Positions 35,208 through 46,185 are shown, counted from the stretch's first letter. The stretch: DNA of 64,000 nt from Lewinellaceae bacterium (GCA_020636195.1 JACJYH010000004.1:124001-188000); one strand, 5' to 3'. The notes: a model not told the origin generated them from the sequence alone. Numbers and translations: made by a program.

Positions 35208-38200
35208 CTATTTTCTTTTAAATACAAATAGATGTCTTAATTCTGTACCATCTTTAAGAATTCTTAAAATATACACACCATCTTTTAAATTGTAAGGCAA
35301 TAAATCAATTTCATAATCGCCTGATAAGTGACCTTTGGCAATAGTTGCACCCAATGTATTCATGATGATAAAAGGGGCATTTTCCAATGATGTGTTTGAT
35401 GCAATATGTAACCTACTATCGGTAGGATTTGGATAAATTGAAATTTCATTGCCTATCCAATCTTTTGCTGATGAAGTGAATGGTAGAAATATAGAATTGT
35501 TTTGATAAATACACTCTGATTGGTCGCTGATGACCACAGAATATACACCAATACCGACATTTTTTAATGTATCTAAGGTGCTAATTACTTTGCCATCTTT
35601 GTGCCACTCAAATGAATATGGAGGAAGACCTCCTGACACATCCAAAAATATTTGCCCATCTTTTGCAAGTGTCGTTGATGGTGAAACCAAATGCACGCTA
35701 TCTATGACTATGGCTGGTGTTTCAGATTCTACCATTACATCGGTAAGGATTTTCAAGCAATTGACACTATCAAGAATAAACACAGAGTATGTGCCACTAT
35801 ATAATGAATCTAATGATGCCTGTATTACTCCATGCGCACCATAAACGGATATATCATAACTGTCATAATTACCTATTATATCCAATAGTATCTGGCCATC
35901 ATTCGTATTGACGCATGAAGCATTCACTACGGTATATGTTGCTTCAAGTTGACAAAGTCCTCCATTGATGAGTACAGTACCTTGTTTCACACAATTGTTA
36001 TTATCTGTTACTTGGTAGCTTATAAATCCCGGTGCAAGGCTATCAATGGATGCACCTGACTTTCCATTCGTCCAAAAAACATCGTATGGAGGTGTACCTC
36101 CTGTAATAGTGAGTTCTACTTGACCATCATTAAGGCCTGCAATAGATTCATGTGTGATTTGTTCTAATACAACTAAACTGTCAGGTTCTACAACTATAAA
36201 AGAATCTACAAGGCTGCATCCTAATCCATCAGTAATGCTTACAATGTATGTTCCACTTTGTAATTGGTCAATTTTTTCAGATGTACTACCCGTATTCCAA
36301 AGATAATGATGCATACCAACACCGCCAGACGAACTAATTTCAATAGATCCATCTTCATTTCCATAGCAGGTTATATCAAATTTTGCTACTGAATCTATGG
36401 TTATCTGTGGCGCAACATTTATTTGATAGGACATTTCAACATGACATCCCAAAGTGTCTGTGATTCCCAAGTTATAGGTTCCGGGTAGCAATTCAAAAGA
36501 AGTGTTGGCAGTGGTATCACTATTGAGAACCAGTAAGTAAGGAGAAACGCCTCCTTGGATTTGAAAACTTAGAGTTCCAAGACTATCTCCGGGGCATAAT
36601 AATGAATCTAAGATCAAGTCTTGTAAAACAATTTTGGGGTTTTGAAAGACATCGATGGTTAATAGTTCTGTCTGACAGCCGGATGAGTCAACTCCAATCA
36701 CGGAATAAGTGCCGGCACCAAGATGATCGATGGAGGTGCCAACCATGCCATTGCTCCATTCGTATGAAAAGTTGGCATCTTCTATGATGGAAATACTACC
36801 CAAAGAGTCACCGAAACAAACGTTATGAATAACGGTATCCAAAGCTATATTTACCGTCATTATACTCGTCAAATTAAAACTATCGACAGTTTCACATAAA
36901 TGTCCATCTGTCACTGTTACAAAGTAAATTCCTGTGCCAATGCCATTGATCACACTGCTTGTTTCTCCATTTGACCATGCATAAGTGAACGGAGCAACGC
37001 CGGAAAATACATTGATACCTAATGACCCATCTTGACTTATGGAACAACTTGGAGAATTTATGTCACTCCATTCATAGGAAAGATTCGGAAAGGATTCAAT
37101 ATTAATTGTTGTATCTATTCTACATTGATTGCTATCTATCACACTTATGAAATATTCCCCAGGTGGCAAATTAAAGCTTTCATTTGTGCCAATAGAATCA
37201 TTCCAATAATATTCATAAGGTGAACTTCCACCTGCGACACTCAAGGCTATATGCCCATTGGGATTTGTTACGCATGTTGAATCGGTTTGAACGATTGATA
37301 ACTGGAGAGAGTCAGGTTGGGTAATTAAAAAACTGTCTCGGTAAATACATCCATTGGAATTATCAGTGAGAGTTACGTGGTATAAGCCTATGCTCAAATT
37401 ATTCAACAAGCTGTCTTGGGAACCATCATCCCACAAATATGAAACGCTTTCTAATGAATCTGGAACAAAGATAATAGAGCCATTGTCCATACCATAGCAA
37501 GTGATGTTTTGATGAATAATCGTATCAAAGACGATAGGATCAGGCCCGTGAATAGAATAACTACTTGTCCATACACAATCAAATAAATCAGTTACTGTAA
37601 TAGTATAATTTCCGGGTGCCAAGTTCGCATTTGTAACTGAAAATCCGGTACCCCCGAATCCATTGGACCATAGGTAGTTATATGGTGCACTTCCGCAGGA
37701 AATTGTAAGAGAAATAGATCCATCAGAAGCATCAGGACATGAAGCATTTACTAGAACAACATCATTGACTTCTATGGGAAGTGGACTTTCCAAAGTATAA
37801 CTTTCTGTCGCAGTACATCCAAAAACATCCGTCACCGTGACGGAATAATCTCCTTCTGCAAGGTTTGAGATATTCTGCATGGTAGCTCCATTTGACCATA
37901 AAAATGTGTATGGCGCACCACCATCAACGGGTTGAATATTGATAGATCCATTTTCCACATTGGCACAAGATGGATTATTAGGGGTTGAGTTGATGGTAAT
38001 CTGTGAAAAGGCACCAACGATGCACTCAGTAGTGGCGTTACATCCATTTTGATCAGTCACTGTAGCAGTATAAGTTCCGGGATTGAGTCCTTCAATTAAA
38101 TTTTCTTGATCTCCGGTACTCCATATGATGTTTAGAGTACCGGTTCCACCGCTAGTTTCCAAAAGGATGGAGCCATTGGAACTATTCGGACATGTATTTG

Positions 38201-39023
38201 TGCTTTCACAATTTAAAATGATTTCAGGTGGGCTTGGCATATCCGCTGTGACTGTTGCTGTATTATTTGCATTATCGGTCACTGTCACTGAAAATGGACC
38301 AGGAGGAATTTGCGTAGCAGGATTTCCTGTTTCGCCATTGGACCATACAACGTTATATGGTGAAACTCCACCGGTAATGTTTACGGTAGCGGAGCCATCT
38401 GAAGAGTCAAAGCAAGAAGTAGAAACGATATTTGAAATATCAATCATTAATGGGTTAGCACTGGCTACAATGGGAACAAATACATTGGTGCTAACGACTC
38501 TGTCTTGAGAGTTTTGATTATTGCCATTCGCAATGACGGCGCTTGCATAAAATTTAATTTGAGGAATGGCACCTACAGTAGCCGGAGCTGTCCAATTCAC
38601 GTCAAATGATAAAGTATTTGATCCGGGAAAATTTTGTGCAGGGCTATGGCCAAAGTAATTTTTTCCTCCGGAAACTGTCTTTACTTCAGTTGTTGAAGGA
38701 TCCAACGCAACCATAGATCCTGCATTTGTATTGGAACCCGTCAATGCCAATAATTGGAAACCTGCTTTCACAGCATTCCCATTTGGATTTGTTACGGTAA
38801 CTGTCAATGTGTATGTTTCTCCAGTGGTAACTTGGGAAGGCACACCATCGATAGTAATTGTCCCGTCAAGGGCACTGTTAGTGCCTGTGTGACAAGATGA
38901 ACATATTGAATCACCCGGCGCTCCCGTATAACCTGCGTTTCCGGAAACAGGATGCGAATTAAAAAATGCTAAACTTGCAAGTCCCAAAAAAATAATTAGA
39001 AAATAATAATGCCTTCTTTGCAT
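35208..39023 (-). CDS. giant SprB-repeat T9SS cargo protein with N-terminal CxxCH domain
   Basis: This 1271-aa secreted protein has a signal peptide (about 1-25). A choice-of-anchor-V/Reeler-like domain follows (about 26-190), containing SICSSCHTG, a CxxCH motif. Then come 13 SprB-like repeats of about 70-80 residues (pattern C..S.DGS..I...GG..PY...WSNG...., ending G.Y.VTVTD..GC). A type A T9SS C-terminal domain is at the end (STSLENAPFIIMNTLGA, DGVYILRIL). SprB repeats occur in mobile gliding adhesins, so a cell-surface adhesive role is plausible. The CxxCH could bind haem c, but a single motif is weak evidence. The stop is 5 nt before pdeM. Confidence 0.88.
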   Translation of the reverse strand: MQRRHYYFLIIFLGLASLAFFNSHPVSGNAGYTGAPGDSICSSCHTGTNSALDGTITIDGVPSQVTTGETYTLTVTVTNPNGNAVKAGFQLLALTGSNTNAGSMVALDPSTTEVKTVSGGKNYFGHSPAQNFPGSNTLSFDVNWTAPATVGAIPQIKFYASAVIANGNNQNSQDRVVSTNVFVPIVASANPLMIDISNIVSTSCFDSSDGSATVNITGGVSPYNVVWSNGETGNPATQIPPGPFSVTVTDNANNTATVTADMPSPPEIILNCESTNTCPNSSNGSILLETSGGTGTLNIIWSTGDQENLIEGLNPGTYTATVTDQNGCNATTECIVGAFSQITINSTPNNPSCANVENGSINIQPVDGGAPYTFLWSNGATMQNISNLAEGDYSVTVTDVFGCTATESYTLESPLPIEVNDVVLVNASCPDASDGSISLTISCGSAPYNYLWSNGFGGTGFSVTNANLAPGNYTITVTDLFDCVWTSSYSIHGPDPIVFDTIIHQNITCYGMDNGSIIFVPDSLESVSYLWDDGSQDSLLNNLSIGLYHVTLTDNSNGCIYRDSFLITQPDSLQLSIVQTDSTCVTNPNGHIALSVAGGSSPYEYYWNDSIGTNESFNLPPGEYFISVIDSNQCRIDTTINIESFPNLSYEWSDINSPSCSISQDGSLGINVFSGVAPFTYAWSNGETSSVINGIGTGIYFVTVTDGHLCETVDSFNLTSIMTVNIALDTVIHNVCFGDSLGSISIIEDANFSYEWSNGMVGTSIDHLGAGTYSVIGVDSSGCQTELLTIDVFQNPKIVLQDLILDSLLCPGDSLGTLSFQIQGGVSPYLLVLNSDTTANTSFELLPGTYNLGITDTLGCHVEMSYQINVAPQITIDSVAKFDITCYGNEDGSIEISSSGGVGMHHYLWNTGSTSEKIDQLQSGTYIVSITDGLGCSLVDSFIVVEPDSLVVLEQITHESIAGLNDGQVELTITGGTPPYDVFWTNGKSGASIDSLAPGFISYQVTDNNNCVKQGTVLINGGLCQLEATYTVVNASCVNTNDGQILLDIIGNYDSYDISVYGAHGVIQASLDSLYSGTYSVFILDSVNCLKILTDVMVESETPAIVIDSVHLVSPSTTLAKDGQIFLDVSGGLPPYSFEWHKDGKVISTLDTLKNVGIGVYSVVISDQSECIYQNNSIFLPFTSSAKDWIGNEISIYPNPTDSRLHIASNTSLENAPFIIMNTLGATIAKGHLSGDYEIDLLPYNLKDGVYILRILKDGTELRHLFVFKRK

Positions 39024-39059
39024 TGCGAAATATTTATTAATTGAAGTAAAGGTAATATT

Positions 39060-39665
39060 TTAGTTTGTATTGCTATTGATAAAAGTTGCCATATTTTTTA
39101 GTATATACTTTCCTAAAATATCAAATTCAATATTTACCGAATCACCTACTTTGATTTTTTTAAAATTCGTTTGATCAAAAGTATAAGGAATTATTGAGAC
39201 TGAGAATGAATCTTCTTGGATGTCAGATATGGTTAAACTAACTCCGTTGATAGTGATAGAGCCTTTCAATACAACGAGATTTTGTCTTGAAGCGTCCAAG
39301 TGAAAAGTAAAGTTCCAACTGCCAACCATGTCTTCTATTTTTGTACATGTGGTGGTACAATCCACATGACCTTGCACAAAATGCCCATCTAATCTTTGGG
39401 TTGGAAGAATAGATCTTTCTAAATTTACTAAATCGCCTTCCTTGAGATTTCCCAGATTTGTTTTTTCTAAAGTTTCTGCAATGGCGACAACTGTGTGGTG
39501 TTCTTGATCAAACTCCACCACTGTCAAACACACGCCATTATGAGCGATGCTCTGATCAATATAGGCTTCCTGACTGAGTTTGGATCGAATTGTAATGTGC
39601 AAGTTAGTATCTATTTTTTTCAATTGAGCAACCGGACCTAAATCTTCTACAATACCACTAAACAT
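39060..39665 (-). CDS. ribE: riboflavin synthase, alpha chain
   Basis: This enzyme dismutates two 6,7-dimethyl-8-ribityllumazines into riboflavin. It has two tandem lumazine-binding halves, the first starting MFSGIVEDLGPVAQL and the second around GHFVQGHVDCTTT. SLTISDIQEDSFSVSIIPYT is typical of the C-terminal half. The length of 201 aa is normal. It stands apart from other rib genes, between two giant secreted-protein genes. Confidence 0.95.
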   Translation of the reverse strand: MFSGIVEDLGPVAQLKKIDTNLHITIRSKLSQEAYIDQSIAHNGVCLTVVEFDQEHHTVVAIAETLEKTNLGNLKEGDLVNLERSILPTQRLDGHFVQGHVDCTTTCTKIEDMVGSWNFTFHLDASRQNLVVLKGSITINGVSLTISDIQEDSFSVSIIPYTFDQTNFKKIKVGDSVNIEFDILGKYILKNMATFINSNTN

Positions 39666-39684
39666 TTATTTTAAAATTTTGAAT

Positions 39685-42369
39685 TCATCTAAAAATATGA
39701 ATATACCCTGACAAAATATCTTTTTGAAGGAGATTTCCTTGATCCACTTGGGTATAAAGGACGCACGTGTAGTAATAGGTACCTGTATTTACTTTGTTAC
39801 CTGATTTGTCCAAACCATCCCATAAGATGTCAGGATTTTGTGTTTCAAATAATAGGTTTCCCCATTGGTTATACACCTTGAAATCAACAGTTTGTACGAA
39901 TAAATTTTGTCGTGGTTTGAATAGGTCGTTAGCACCATCTCCATTTGGTGTAAAAGTGTTTGGCAATATGTACAAAGGACAATCGTCAATACACACTTCA
40001 TTAGAAAAAGCACTTTCGTTTCCATTTTTATCAAAAGCCGTTATGGAGTAGCACCCTAAAATCCCATCCATGACATCGTCTCTGTATGATGAAATGTTTT
40101 GTTCCGTTGTGGCAATTAGCATGCGGTCATCAACTTGGGAATGCCTACAGTAGATTTTGAAACCGGCCAAATCATTGCCTAAATTTGGACATAGAACTTC
40201 GGGTGAATTCCAGATGATTGTATTATATAGGTCGTCTATTTTTCCATTTTTCACCAAATCACAGACTGAATTCACTTTTAAGTTTGGCGCACAAGGCGGT
40301 TGGTCATCAGTAGGTCGAACACAGGCAATTTGCGAATTATTGGTGATTTTGTATGGAATTTGTGCTCCAGGATACAATCCTTCCCCTTTTATGAAAAAGC
40401 AATAATCATCATCATTAACCAAATTTGATGCTGTAAAAAAGGTATCTAAGGTAGTGCCAATCAACACTGAATCATGATTCAAAATAGAATAAACTTTATA
40501 TTCAATTGTCTTCCAAGGAGTTTTAGAATACCAATTTAAAATTGCTTTTTGGTTGCTTCCAATTGCTTTTAGGTAAATGGAAGTTGCATTGGGTGAGTCA
40601 TGAGCTCCAGAATTTGATGAAACCAAAGATATTTGGTATTCAAAAGGCATTTCGAAAGTGTTCAGATGGTCATCATAAAAAACAGTATCAATGGTCGTTT
40701 GAAAGAAAGGATAGGTTTTTGAAAAAAGTGTTGTTTTATTTCCATTATCTATTCTGTAAAGCAGATATGTATAAGGTCCAATAAATTTTAGAGTGTCAAA
40801 TTCGCTCAACGATGGTTTAACCCACCTAATTTGGACAATTCCTTGTTGGGTAGAGGTGGAATCAATACTTACCTTAGTTAGAAGAGGAACATTACGCTTT
40901 ATTTTTCCGCACACATCATCAGATGACAGCCCTGAAAATTTAAAAAAGGGAACACCCTGAGCAGTTAATTTTGCAAACTCAGGCTGTATTCTGTAGCAAT
41001 AATTGCGGTTTTGTTGGACATCAGTATCGGCGAATATGTACCTGCCATTTACCTTTTGAGTTACTAGTGGTTTTATTCTCGTATACGGACTATTATCAAG
41101 TGATGGAGAACAAGTGTCTTGTTGAAAAGAGTTGGATAATTCACGGCGCCATACTGAAAATCCTAAGTGTGCAGGATTGATCACATTTTCACACGTATAG
41201 GGACTTTTCCACGATATATTGTTTTCATTACTCTTTCCTTCCAATTGAACATCTTCAGGTGGTGGTCCGACTATTTTTATTTGAACTGTCTTGAGTACAG
41301 CAAGTCCTGTGGAGTCTGGGTAGAAATTATCGACGGCTCGAAATACAAATTGGTATATCTGAGGTGAGATATGGTTACAATTGGTTTTCCAAATTATTTG
41401 AGCAGAGTAGGGAGGTGTAGTGAAATTTGATGGGCCAATCACTATCGCCGGGTCAGTAATATGCAATGGGCCTCCGGTAACACTGAATTTAACTTTTTGG
41501 CCGAGGTTTGGATCCGATATTTGAATCGGTATATGGATTTCGGTTCCCGCAACAGCACAGATATTATCGACAGTTTCTATGGAAGGTGGATCGTTTTCGC
41601 ACGCTCTAATTAGAATCTGCATATCTCTGAGAATGCTATTGATCAGTTTCCCTTGGCGGTATTCTTTTACTAATATTGCGATGTTGTATTCTCCCTGAAT
41701 TTTTGGCGAATCCCAATAAATCTCACCTGTTTTAGGATTGATAGTGATATGGTTATTGATACTTGCTCCTACTTCGTCGGGCAGTTTGTAATCCGGTACA
41801 GGCATATCGACACCTTGTAACGGAGATGTAAACTCATAAGCTAGGCTGTCGCCATCTATATCATAGGCATTCGGATTATGAATGAACACCTTGTTTACGC
41901 ATCCTATATCAATGGGCGATTGCAATAATATGGCTGAATTATTCAATCCTTGAAACTGAGGATCCAATAGTGTCAATGTGGTGCTTAAGTAGAATGGAAT
42001 GTCAACAGAGTTTGGAAAGTTTATATTTAAAATCCCACTAATTCTGTTTGGGTCCAAAAATGAGATGGTATATGTTGCTATACCCGGATAAGTATGGGTA
42101 GCAATGTAGTAGTTGATTTTTATATCATTGGATTCAAGACGCGTCAATGCATTATTTCTATGGACAATTTCAGATGTGCCATCTCCCCAATGTATTTCGA
42201 TGCTATCTCGATCTGCGGCAGTTGAAGATGCTTTTGTGTAGGTGGTGACGGTCATTTCTACAGTTTGAGCACCGATTTGTTTATATGTAATTTCTCCGGC
42301 TCTATTATGGGTAGCAAAGGAAACTTCCCAAAAAGTTAAAATCAACAACACCGGAAAAATAAATCTCAT
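39685..42369 (-). CDS. gliding-motility-associated C-terminal domain protein (T9SS type B cargo)
   Basis: This 894-aa secreted protein has a signal peptide (ending SFATHNRAGE). Several PKD/Ig/fibronectin-like regions make up the body; GEIYWDSPKIQGEYNIAILV is a cadherin/PKD-like segment. A type B sorting domain ends the protein: LPNTFTPNGDGANDLFKP, FKVYNQWGNLLFE, WDGLDKSGNKVNTGTYYY. It is the CHU_C type that sends proteins through the T9SS to the cell surface or medium. No enzymatic motif is seen. Its start is 12 nt from the accC stop, so co-transcription is possible. Confidence 0.88.
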   Translation of the reverse strand: MRFIFPVLLILTFWEVSFATHNRAGEITYKQIGAQTVEMTVTTYTKASSTAADRDSIEIHWGDGTSEIVHRNNALTRLESNDIKINYYIATHTYPGIATYTISFLDPNRISGILNINFPNSVDIPFYLSTTLTLLDPQFQGLNNSAILLQSPIDIGCVNKVFIHNPNAYDIDGDSLAYEFTSPLQGVDMPVPDYKLPDEVGASINNHITINPKTGEIYWDSPKIQGEYNIAILVKEYRQGKLINSILRDMQILIRACENDPPSIETVDNICAVAGTEIHIPIQISDPNLGQKVKFSVTGGPLHITDPAIVIGPSNFTTPPYSAQIIWKTNCNHISPQIYQFVFRAVDNFYPDSTGLAVLKTVQIKIVGPPPEDVQLEGKSNENNISWKSPYTCENVINPAHLGFSVWRRELSNSFQQDTCSPSLDNSPYTRIKPLVTQKVNGRYIFADTDVQQNRNYCYRIQPEFAKLTAQGVPFFKFSGLSSDDVCGKIKRNVPLLTKVSIDSTSTQQGIVQIRWVKPSLSEFDTLKFIGPYTYLLYRIDNGNKTTLFSKTYPFFQTTIDTVFYDDHLNTFEMPFEYQISLVSSNSGAHDSPNATSIYLKAIGSNQKAILNWYSKTPWKTIEYKVYSILNHDSVLIGTTLDTFFTASNLVNDDDYCFFIKGEGLYPGAQIPYKITNNSQIACVRPTDDQPPCAPNLKVNSVCDLVKNGKIDDLYNTIIWNSPEVLCPNLGNDLAGFKIYCRHSQVDDRMLIATTEQNISSYRDDVMDGILGCYSITAFDKNGNESAFSNEVCIDDCPLYILPNTFTPNGDGANDLFKPRQNLFVQTVDFKVYNQWGNLLFETQNPDILWDGLDKSGNKVNTGTYYYTCVLYTQVDQGNLLQKDILSGYIHIFR

Positions 42370-42381
42370 AATGACATGACT

Positions 42382-43830
42382 TTAAGAAAGCTGAAAATCA
42401 CCTCGACTAATAAGTTGGATATCTGATGATGCAGCGTCGTTTAAATGGTGTGCCAATTTTGCAGCTGCCAAATATTTTGGGTCAACTTCGCTTTCAGGCC
42501 AGTAATATTGCACAAACTTTGTGTCAAATTCTCCTGAAACAAAAGCTGGATGTGCCATGACATATCCACCAAAAGGCAATGTCGTCTTTGGGCCAACGAT
42601 TGTATAATCACGAATTGCTTTTTTCATCAAGTTTATAGCTGACTGTCTATTCTGTCCATGAACAACTAGTTTTGAAATCATTGGGTCATAATAAATGGGA
42701 ATGTTATCTCCGAGTTCATATCCGTTGTCCACCCTTATTCCGTCACCTGTTGGTAAAACATATTCTTTTAACTCATCAATGCTTGGTGCGAAATTGTCAT
42801 ATGGGTCTTCTGCATATACCCTCAATTCTATGGCATGTCCATGAATTTTCAAATCTTCCTGAGAAAATTCAAGGCGCTCACCTCGAGCTATTTTGATTTG
42901 TTGTTCTACTAAGTCCAGATTAGTAATCATTTCGGTAACGGGATGTTCCACTTGAAGACGTGTATTCATTTCTAAAAAATAGAAATTTCTATTGTCATCC
43001 ATTAGGAACTCGACTGTGCCTGCTCCTTCGTAATCACATGCTTTGGCCACTTTTACAGCTGCTTCACCCATTTGTTTTCTTAATTCTTCGGTAAGAATGG
43101 CGCTTGGCGCTTCTTCCACTACTTTTTGATGGCGGCGTTGAATTGAACATTCTCGTTCAAATAAATAGACAGTATTTCCATGGCTGTCTGCTAAAATCTG
43201 CATCTCAATGTGCCTTGGTGAAGTCACAAACTTCTCTATAAAAACGGCTCCATTGCCAAAGGATGAGGTAGCTTCATTAATAGCAAGTTGCATCATCTCT
43301 TCAAATTCATCAACACTATGTACTAACTTCATTCCTTTACCTCCTCCACCAGCAGATGCTTTTATGAGGACTGGGAAGCCCACTTTTTCAGCGATTTTTT
43401 TGGCTTCATTGACATCAGAAATGGCATAATCTGTACCTGGAACCATTGGGATGTTAAAACCCTTTACAGCATCTTTCGCTGAAAGTTTATCACCCATGAC
43501 TTTCATTGAATGCGCTGATGGTCCAATTAATTTGATGCCATTATCGGCACATTTTTGAGCAAATTCTGCATTTTCGCTTAAAAACCCGTATCCGGGATGA
43601 ATTCCGTCTATGGACTTTTCTTTTGCCAAGGATAGGATTTTATCCATTTGAAGATAGGATTGTGATGATGGCGATGGCCCTATGTAGTAGGCTTCATCTG
43701 ACATTCTAACGTGTTTGGCATTAGCATCAGCATCAGAATAAATTACGACACTCGTGATACCTAATTTTCTTAATGTATGGATGATCCTACAAGCAATTTC
43801 ACCTCTATTTGCGATTAATACCCTCTGCAT
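42382..43830 (-). CDS. accC: acetyl/propionyl-CoA carboxylase biotin carboxylase subunit
   Basis: This subunit carboxylates biotin on its carrier, using ATP and bicarbonate. The ATP-grasp features are intact: the glycine-rich loop SAGGGGKGMKLV (159-170), RRHQKVVEEAPS (232-243) and LEMNTRLQVEHPVTE (286-300). At 482 aa it has the biotin carboxylase region but no biotin lysine (AMKM) or transcarboxylase domain. No accB-like gene adjoins it. It could serve acetyl-CoA or propionyl-CoA carboxylase; sequence alone does not decide. Confidence 0.93.
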   Translation of the reverse strand: MQRVLIANRGEIACRIIHTLRKLGITSVVIYSDADANAKHVRMSDEAYYIGPSPSSQSYLQMDKILSLAKEKSIDGIHPGYGFLSENAEFAQKCADNGIKLIGPSAHSMKVMGDKLSAKDAVKGFNIPMVPGTDYAISDVNEAKKIAEKVGFPVLIKASAGGGGKGMKLVHSVDEFEEMMQLAINEATSSFGNGAVFIEKFVTSPRHIEMQILADSHGNTVYLFERECSIQRRHQKVVEEAPSAILTEELRKQMGEAAVKVAKACDYEGAGTVEFLMDDNRNFYFLEMNTRLQVEHPVTEMITNLDLVEQQIKIARGERLEFSQEDLKIHGHAIELRVYAEDPYDNFAPSIDELKEYVLPTGDGIRVDNGYELGDNIPIYYDPMISKLVVHGQNRQSAINLMKKAIRDYTIVGPKTTLPFGGYVMAHPAFVSGEFDTKFVQYYWPESEVDPKYLAAAKLAHHLNDAASSDIQLISRGDFQLS

Positions 43831-43831
43831 A

Positions 43832-46072
43832 TTATGATTTAATGAATTTTAAAATTTGTGATTTGTGTCTTCCAAATACTTTTACGATGTAAGTTCCCTG
43901 TGGAAGTTCAGATATATTGACTTCATTGACATCACTTGTCAATAATAATTTACTGTGTATAGAATAAATTTCTATGTTTATGGGCCCTTCACCATTAACA
44001 AAAATAGAATGTGTAGCAGGATTAGGAAATAAACGGTACGACTGCGAAACTGAAGATACCACGGATGATATTGTATCTACTTTAAATGTGGTATTGTAAA
44101 ATGCCAATCCACCCCTTTCGTTGCCTACAGCCATTTCAAGATATCCATCATTGTCAATATCTGCCATGCTGATAGTTGTTGCCCTGCCTTCGTTGATGTT
44201 ATTTATCTGGGATGGCAGTTCCGTAAAAGCACTTTGATACAGATGCGATTCTATGTCAGTAAAAAGTCTGATGGTTCCACCCTCACTTCCAACAGCTAGA
44301 TGTAACTTATGATCGTTATAAAAGAAAAAAGGCGCACTATTTTCAAGGCCATAATTGTTTGTTGATGGAAATATTTGACCAAATGTATTAGAATTTGGAA
44401 ATTGAGAGAGAACAGTATTAAAATCAGGGGAAGCAGATGTGCCAATATTTTTTAGAAAATGAAATTGAAGATTTTTTTTGCCCACCACCAAGTCTTTTAA
44501 ACCATCATTATCAAGGTCAATGATTTGTGGTTTAGCATTCTGTCCAAAGAACACATCGGAGTATCCATAAATGGGTGGATTAAATTGAAATGGCTGAGAT
44601 GTGCCTGCAATATTTTCAAAATAAATCAAAAACCCTCTGCTGTCCCCAATCAATAGATCGGCATCTCCGTCACCATCGAAATCACCAACAGATGGTGCAA
44701 ACCTACCGGTCAAACTGCCTAATTGCGACATATTGAGATAGTCTGTATTTTCAACAGAATACACGGGTTGTTTTACACTGCCAATGTTCCTGAGGAGGTA
44801 CATGAAGTATTGTTTTGAGCCATCTTTTTGGGTAATGCCATTGCTTCCTATAATGATATCACTAAGTCCGTCTGCATTTTCATCTACAAATAATGGGTGG
44901 CTTCCACTATGTACAGTAAAAATCTGGTCAATTAAAAAATCTTTTGTCCTGAGTTGAAAATTGACTTCACCATTGGAACTCGTATTTTCATATAACCAAA
45001 TGTGGTGTTGGTTAAGGCCTGAAGTTCTGTCATTGGGAACAACTAACAAGTCTCGATCACCATCAGCGTCAACATCTACATAATATGCTGCAACAAAAAT
45101 ATGAATATCTACCGGATCAGTCGAAGGGAAACTATTTTCAAGTCCAGTCATCAATGCCATTGACGATGTGCCTCCATTGACTAGTAATTTCAATTTATTA
45201 CTTCCAATGTCTCCAAGTACCAAATCGAAATCTTTATCATTATCCAAATCAAACACACATAATGTTGAACCTGAATGCCTCACTCCCGGATTAGAACTTT
45301 GAAATGGTTGAGCACACATGTCAACAGACCCAAGACTTATGGTTTCGTTGAAACTATTCTCACTGAATTTTCCCCAGCAAATATCTTCTCTGATAAATTG
45401 TAATGAATCCAAGGGCAAACCATTTTCTACACTTGTGTTTTTGTAGAATGATACCCATGATCCGTCAGGTTCAAAACTAAGAATATCTACATCACCGTCG
45501 CCATCTATATCAACAATTCCCGGGAGATCTACATTGCTCACATACATATTGACATAACCTGATCCGGCAACAGGAAAATTTAATATTTCCGGGAGCCCTT
45601 TTGAAAATATCTGCCTTTGAAATGTCAAGCGTCCTTGAGATCGGCTGCCTTTCCAAACTTCTATACAACACTGCGGGTAAATTGTGGAAGACGTAAATAT
45701 ATCTTCAATGCCATCTTGATTGTAGTCATAAAGCAACGCCCATTGGCTCAAAGCCGGAAACATTGCTTGATATTGGGGTGCATACTCATATTCGAAGTTA
45801 CCTTTTCCATTTTTCTTCAGGAGAGTAATGATGGAATTGCTGTTTCTATCAAAGATAAACAAATCTTGAAGACCATCTTCATTAAAATCCATATTGGAAA
45901 ATTGAGGTGCAATGAGACCACCAACAAAAGGCATAGATAAAGAATGCCCACCTTCCCAAATAGAAATGTCACTTATTCTGTCAAAATTTTGTGATACAGC
46001 ATTGGTTGTTCCGAGCAAAAATACCGCAAAAACGACAAAACAAATTAGCTTATGGATGACAAATGGCCTCAC
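43832..46072 (-). CDS. FG-GAP/VCBS-repeat T9SS type A cargo protein
   Basis: This 746-aa secreted protein has a signal peptide (about 1-28) and a beta-propeller body. Repeated calcium-loop motifs D.DGDGD are visible (FNEDGLQDLF, VDIDGDGDVDIL, VDADGDRDLLV, GDFDGDGDADLLIGD, IDLDNDGLKDLVVG, ADIDNDGYLEMAVG). The last 75 residues form a type A T9SS domain (YRLFPNPATHSIFVNG, LPQGTYIVKVFG). It is a surface or extracellular protein of unknown partner. Its stop lies 1 nt before accC, but functional linkage is unlikely. Confidence 0.9.
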   Translation of the reverse strand: MRPFVIHKLICFVVFAVFLLGTTNAVSQNFDRISDISIWEGGHSLSMPFVGGLIAPQFSNMDFNEDGLQDLFIFDRNSNSIITLLKKNGKGNFEYEYAPQYQAMFPALSQWALLYDYNQDGIEDIFTSSTIYPQCCIEVWKGSRSQGRLTFQRQIFSKGLPEILNFPVAGSGYVNMYVSNVDLPGIVDIDGDGDVDILSFEPDGSWVSFYKNTSVENGLPLDSLQFIREDICWGKFSENSFNETISLGSVDMCAQPFQSSNPGVRHSGSTLCVFDLDNDKDFDLVLGDIGSNKLKLLVNGGTSSMALMTGLENSFPSTDPVDIHIFVAAYYVDVDADGDRDLLVVPNDRTSGLNQHHIWLYENTSSNGEVNFQLRTKDFLIDQIFTVHSGSHPLFVDENADGLSDIIIGSNGITQKDGSKQYFMYLLRNIGSVKQPVYSVENTDYLNMSQLGSLTGRFAPSVGDFDGDGDADLLIGDSRGFLIYFENIAGTSQPFQFNPPIYGYSDVFFGQNAKPQIIDLDNDGLKDLVVGKKNLQFHFLKNIGTSASPDFNTVLSQFPNSNTFGQIFPSTNNYGLENSAPFFFYNDHKLHLAVGSEGGTIRLFTDIESHLYQSAFTELPSQINNINEGRATTISMADIDNDGYLEMAVGNERGGLAFYNTTFKVDTISSVVSSVSQSYRLFPNPATHSIFVNGEGPINIEIYSIHSKLLLTSDVNEVNISELPQGTYIVKVFGRHKSQILKFIKS

Positions 46073-46185
46073 AATCGTGATCTTTTAATAAGACAAAGAT
46101 ATGTAAAAAACAGTCATCGACCCTAATGGATTTTGAATTTTGGAAAAGAATGTCGTAAGCCTACAATTAATTTATCAAAGTATTC

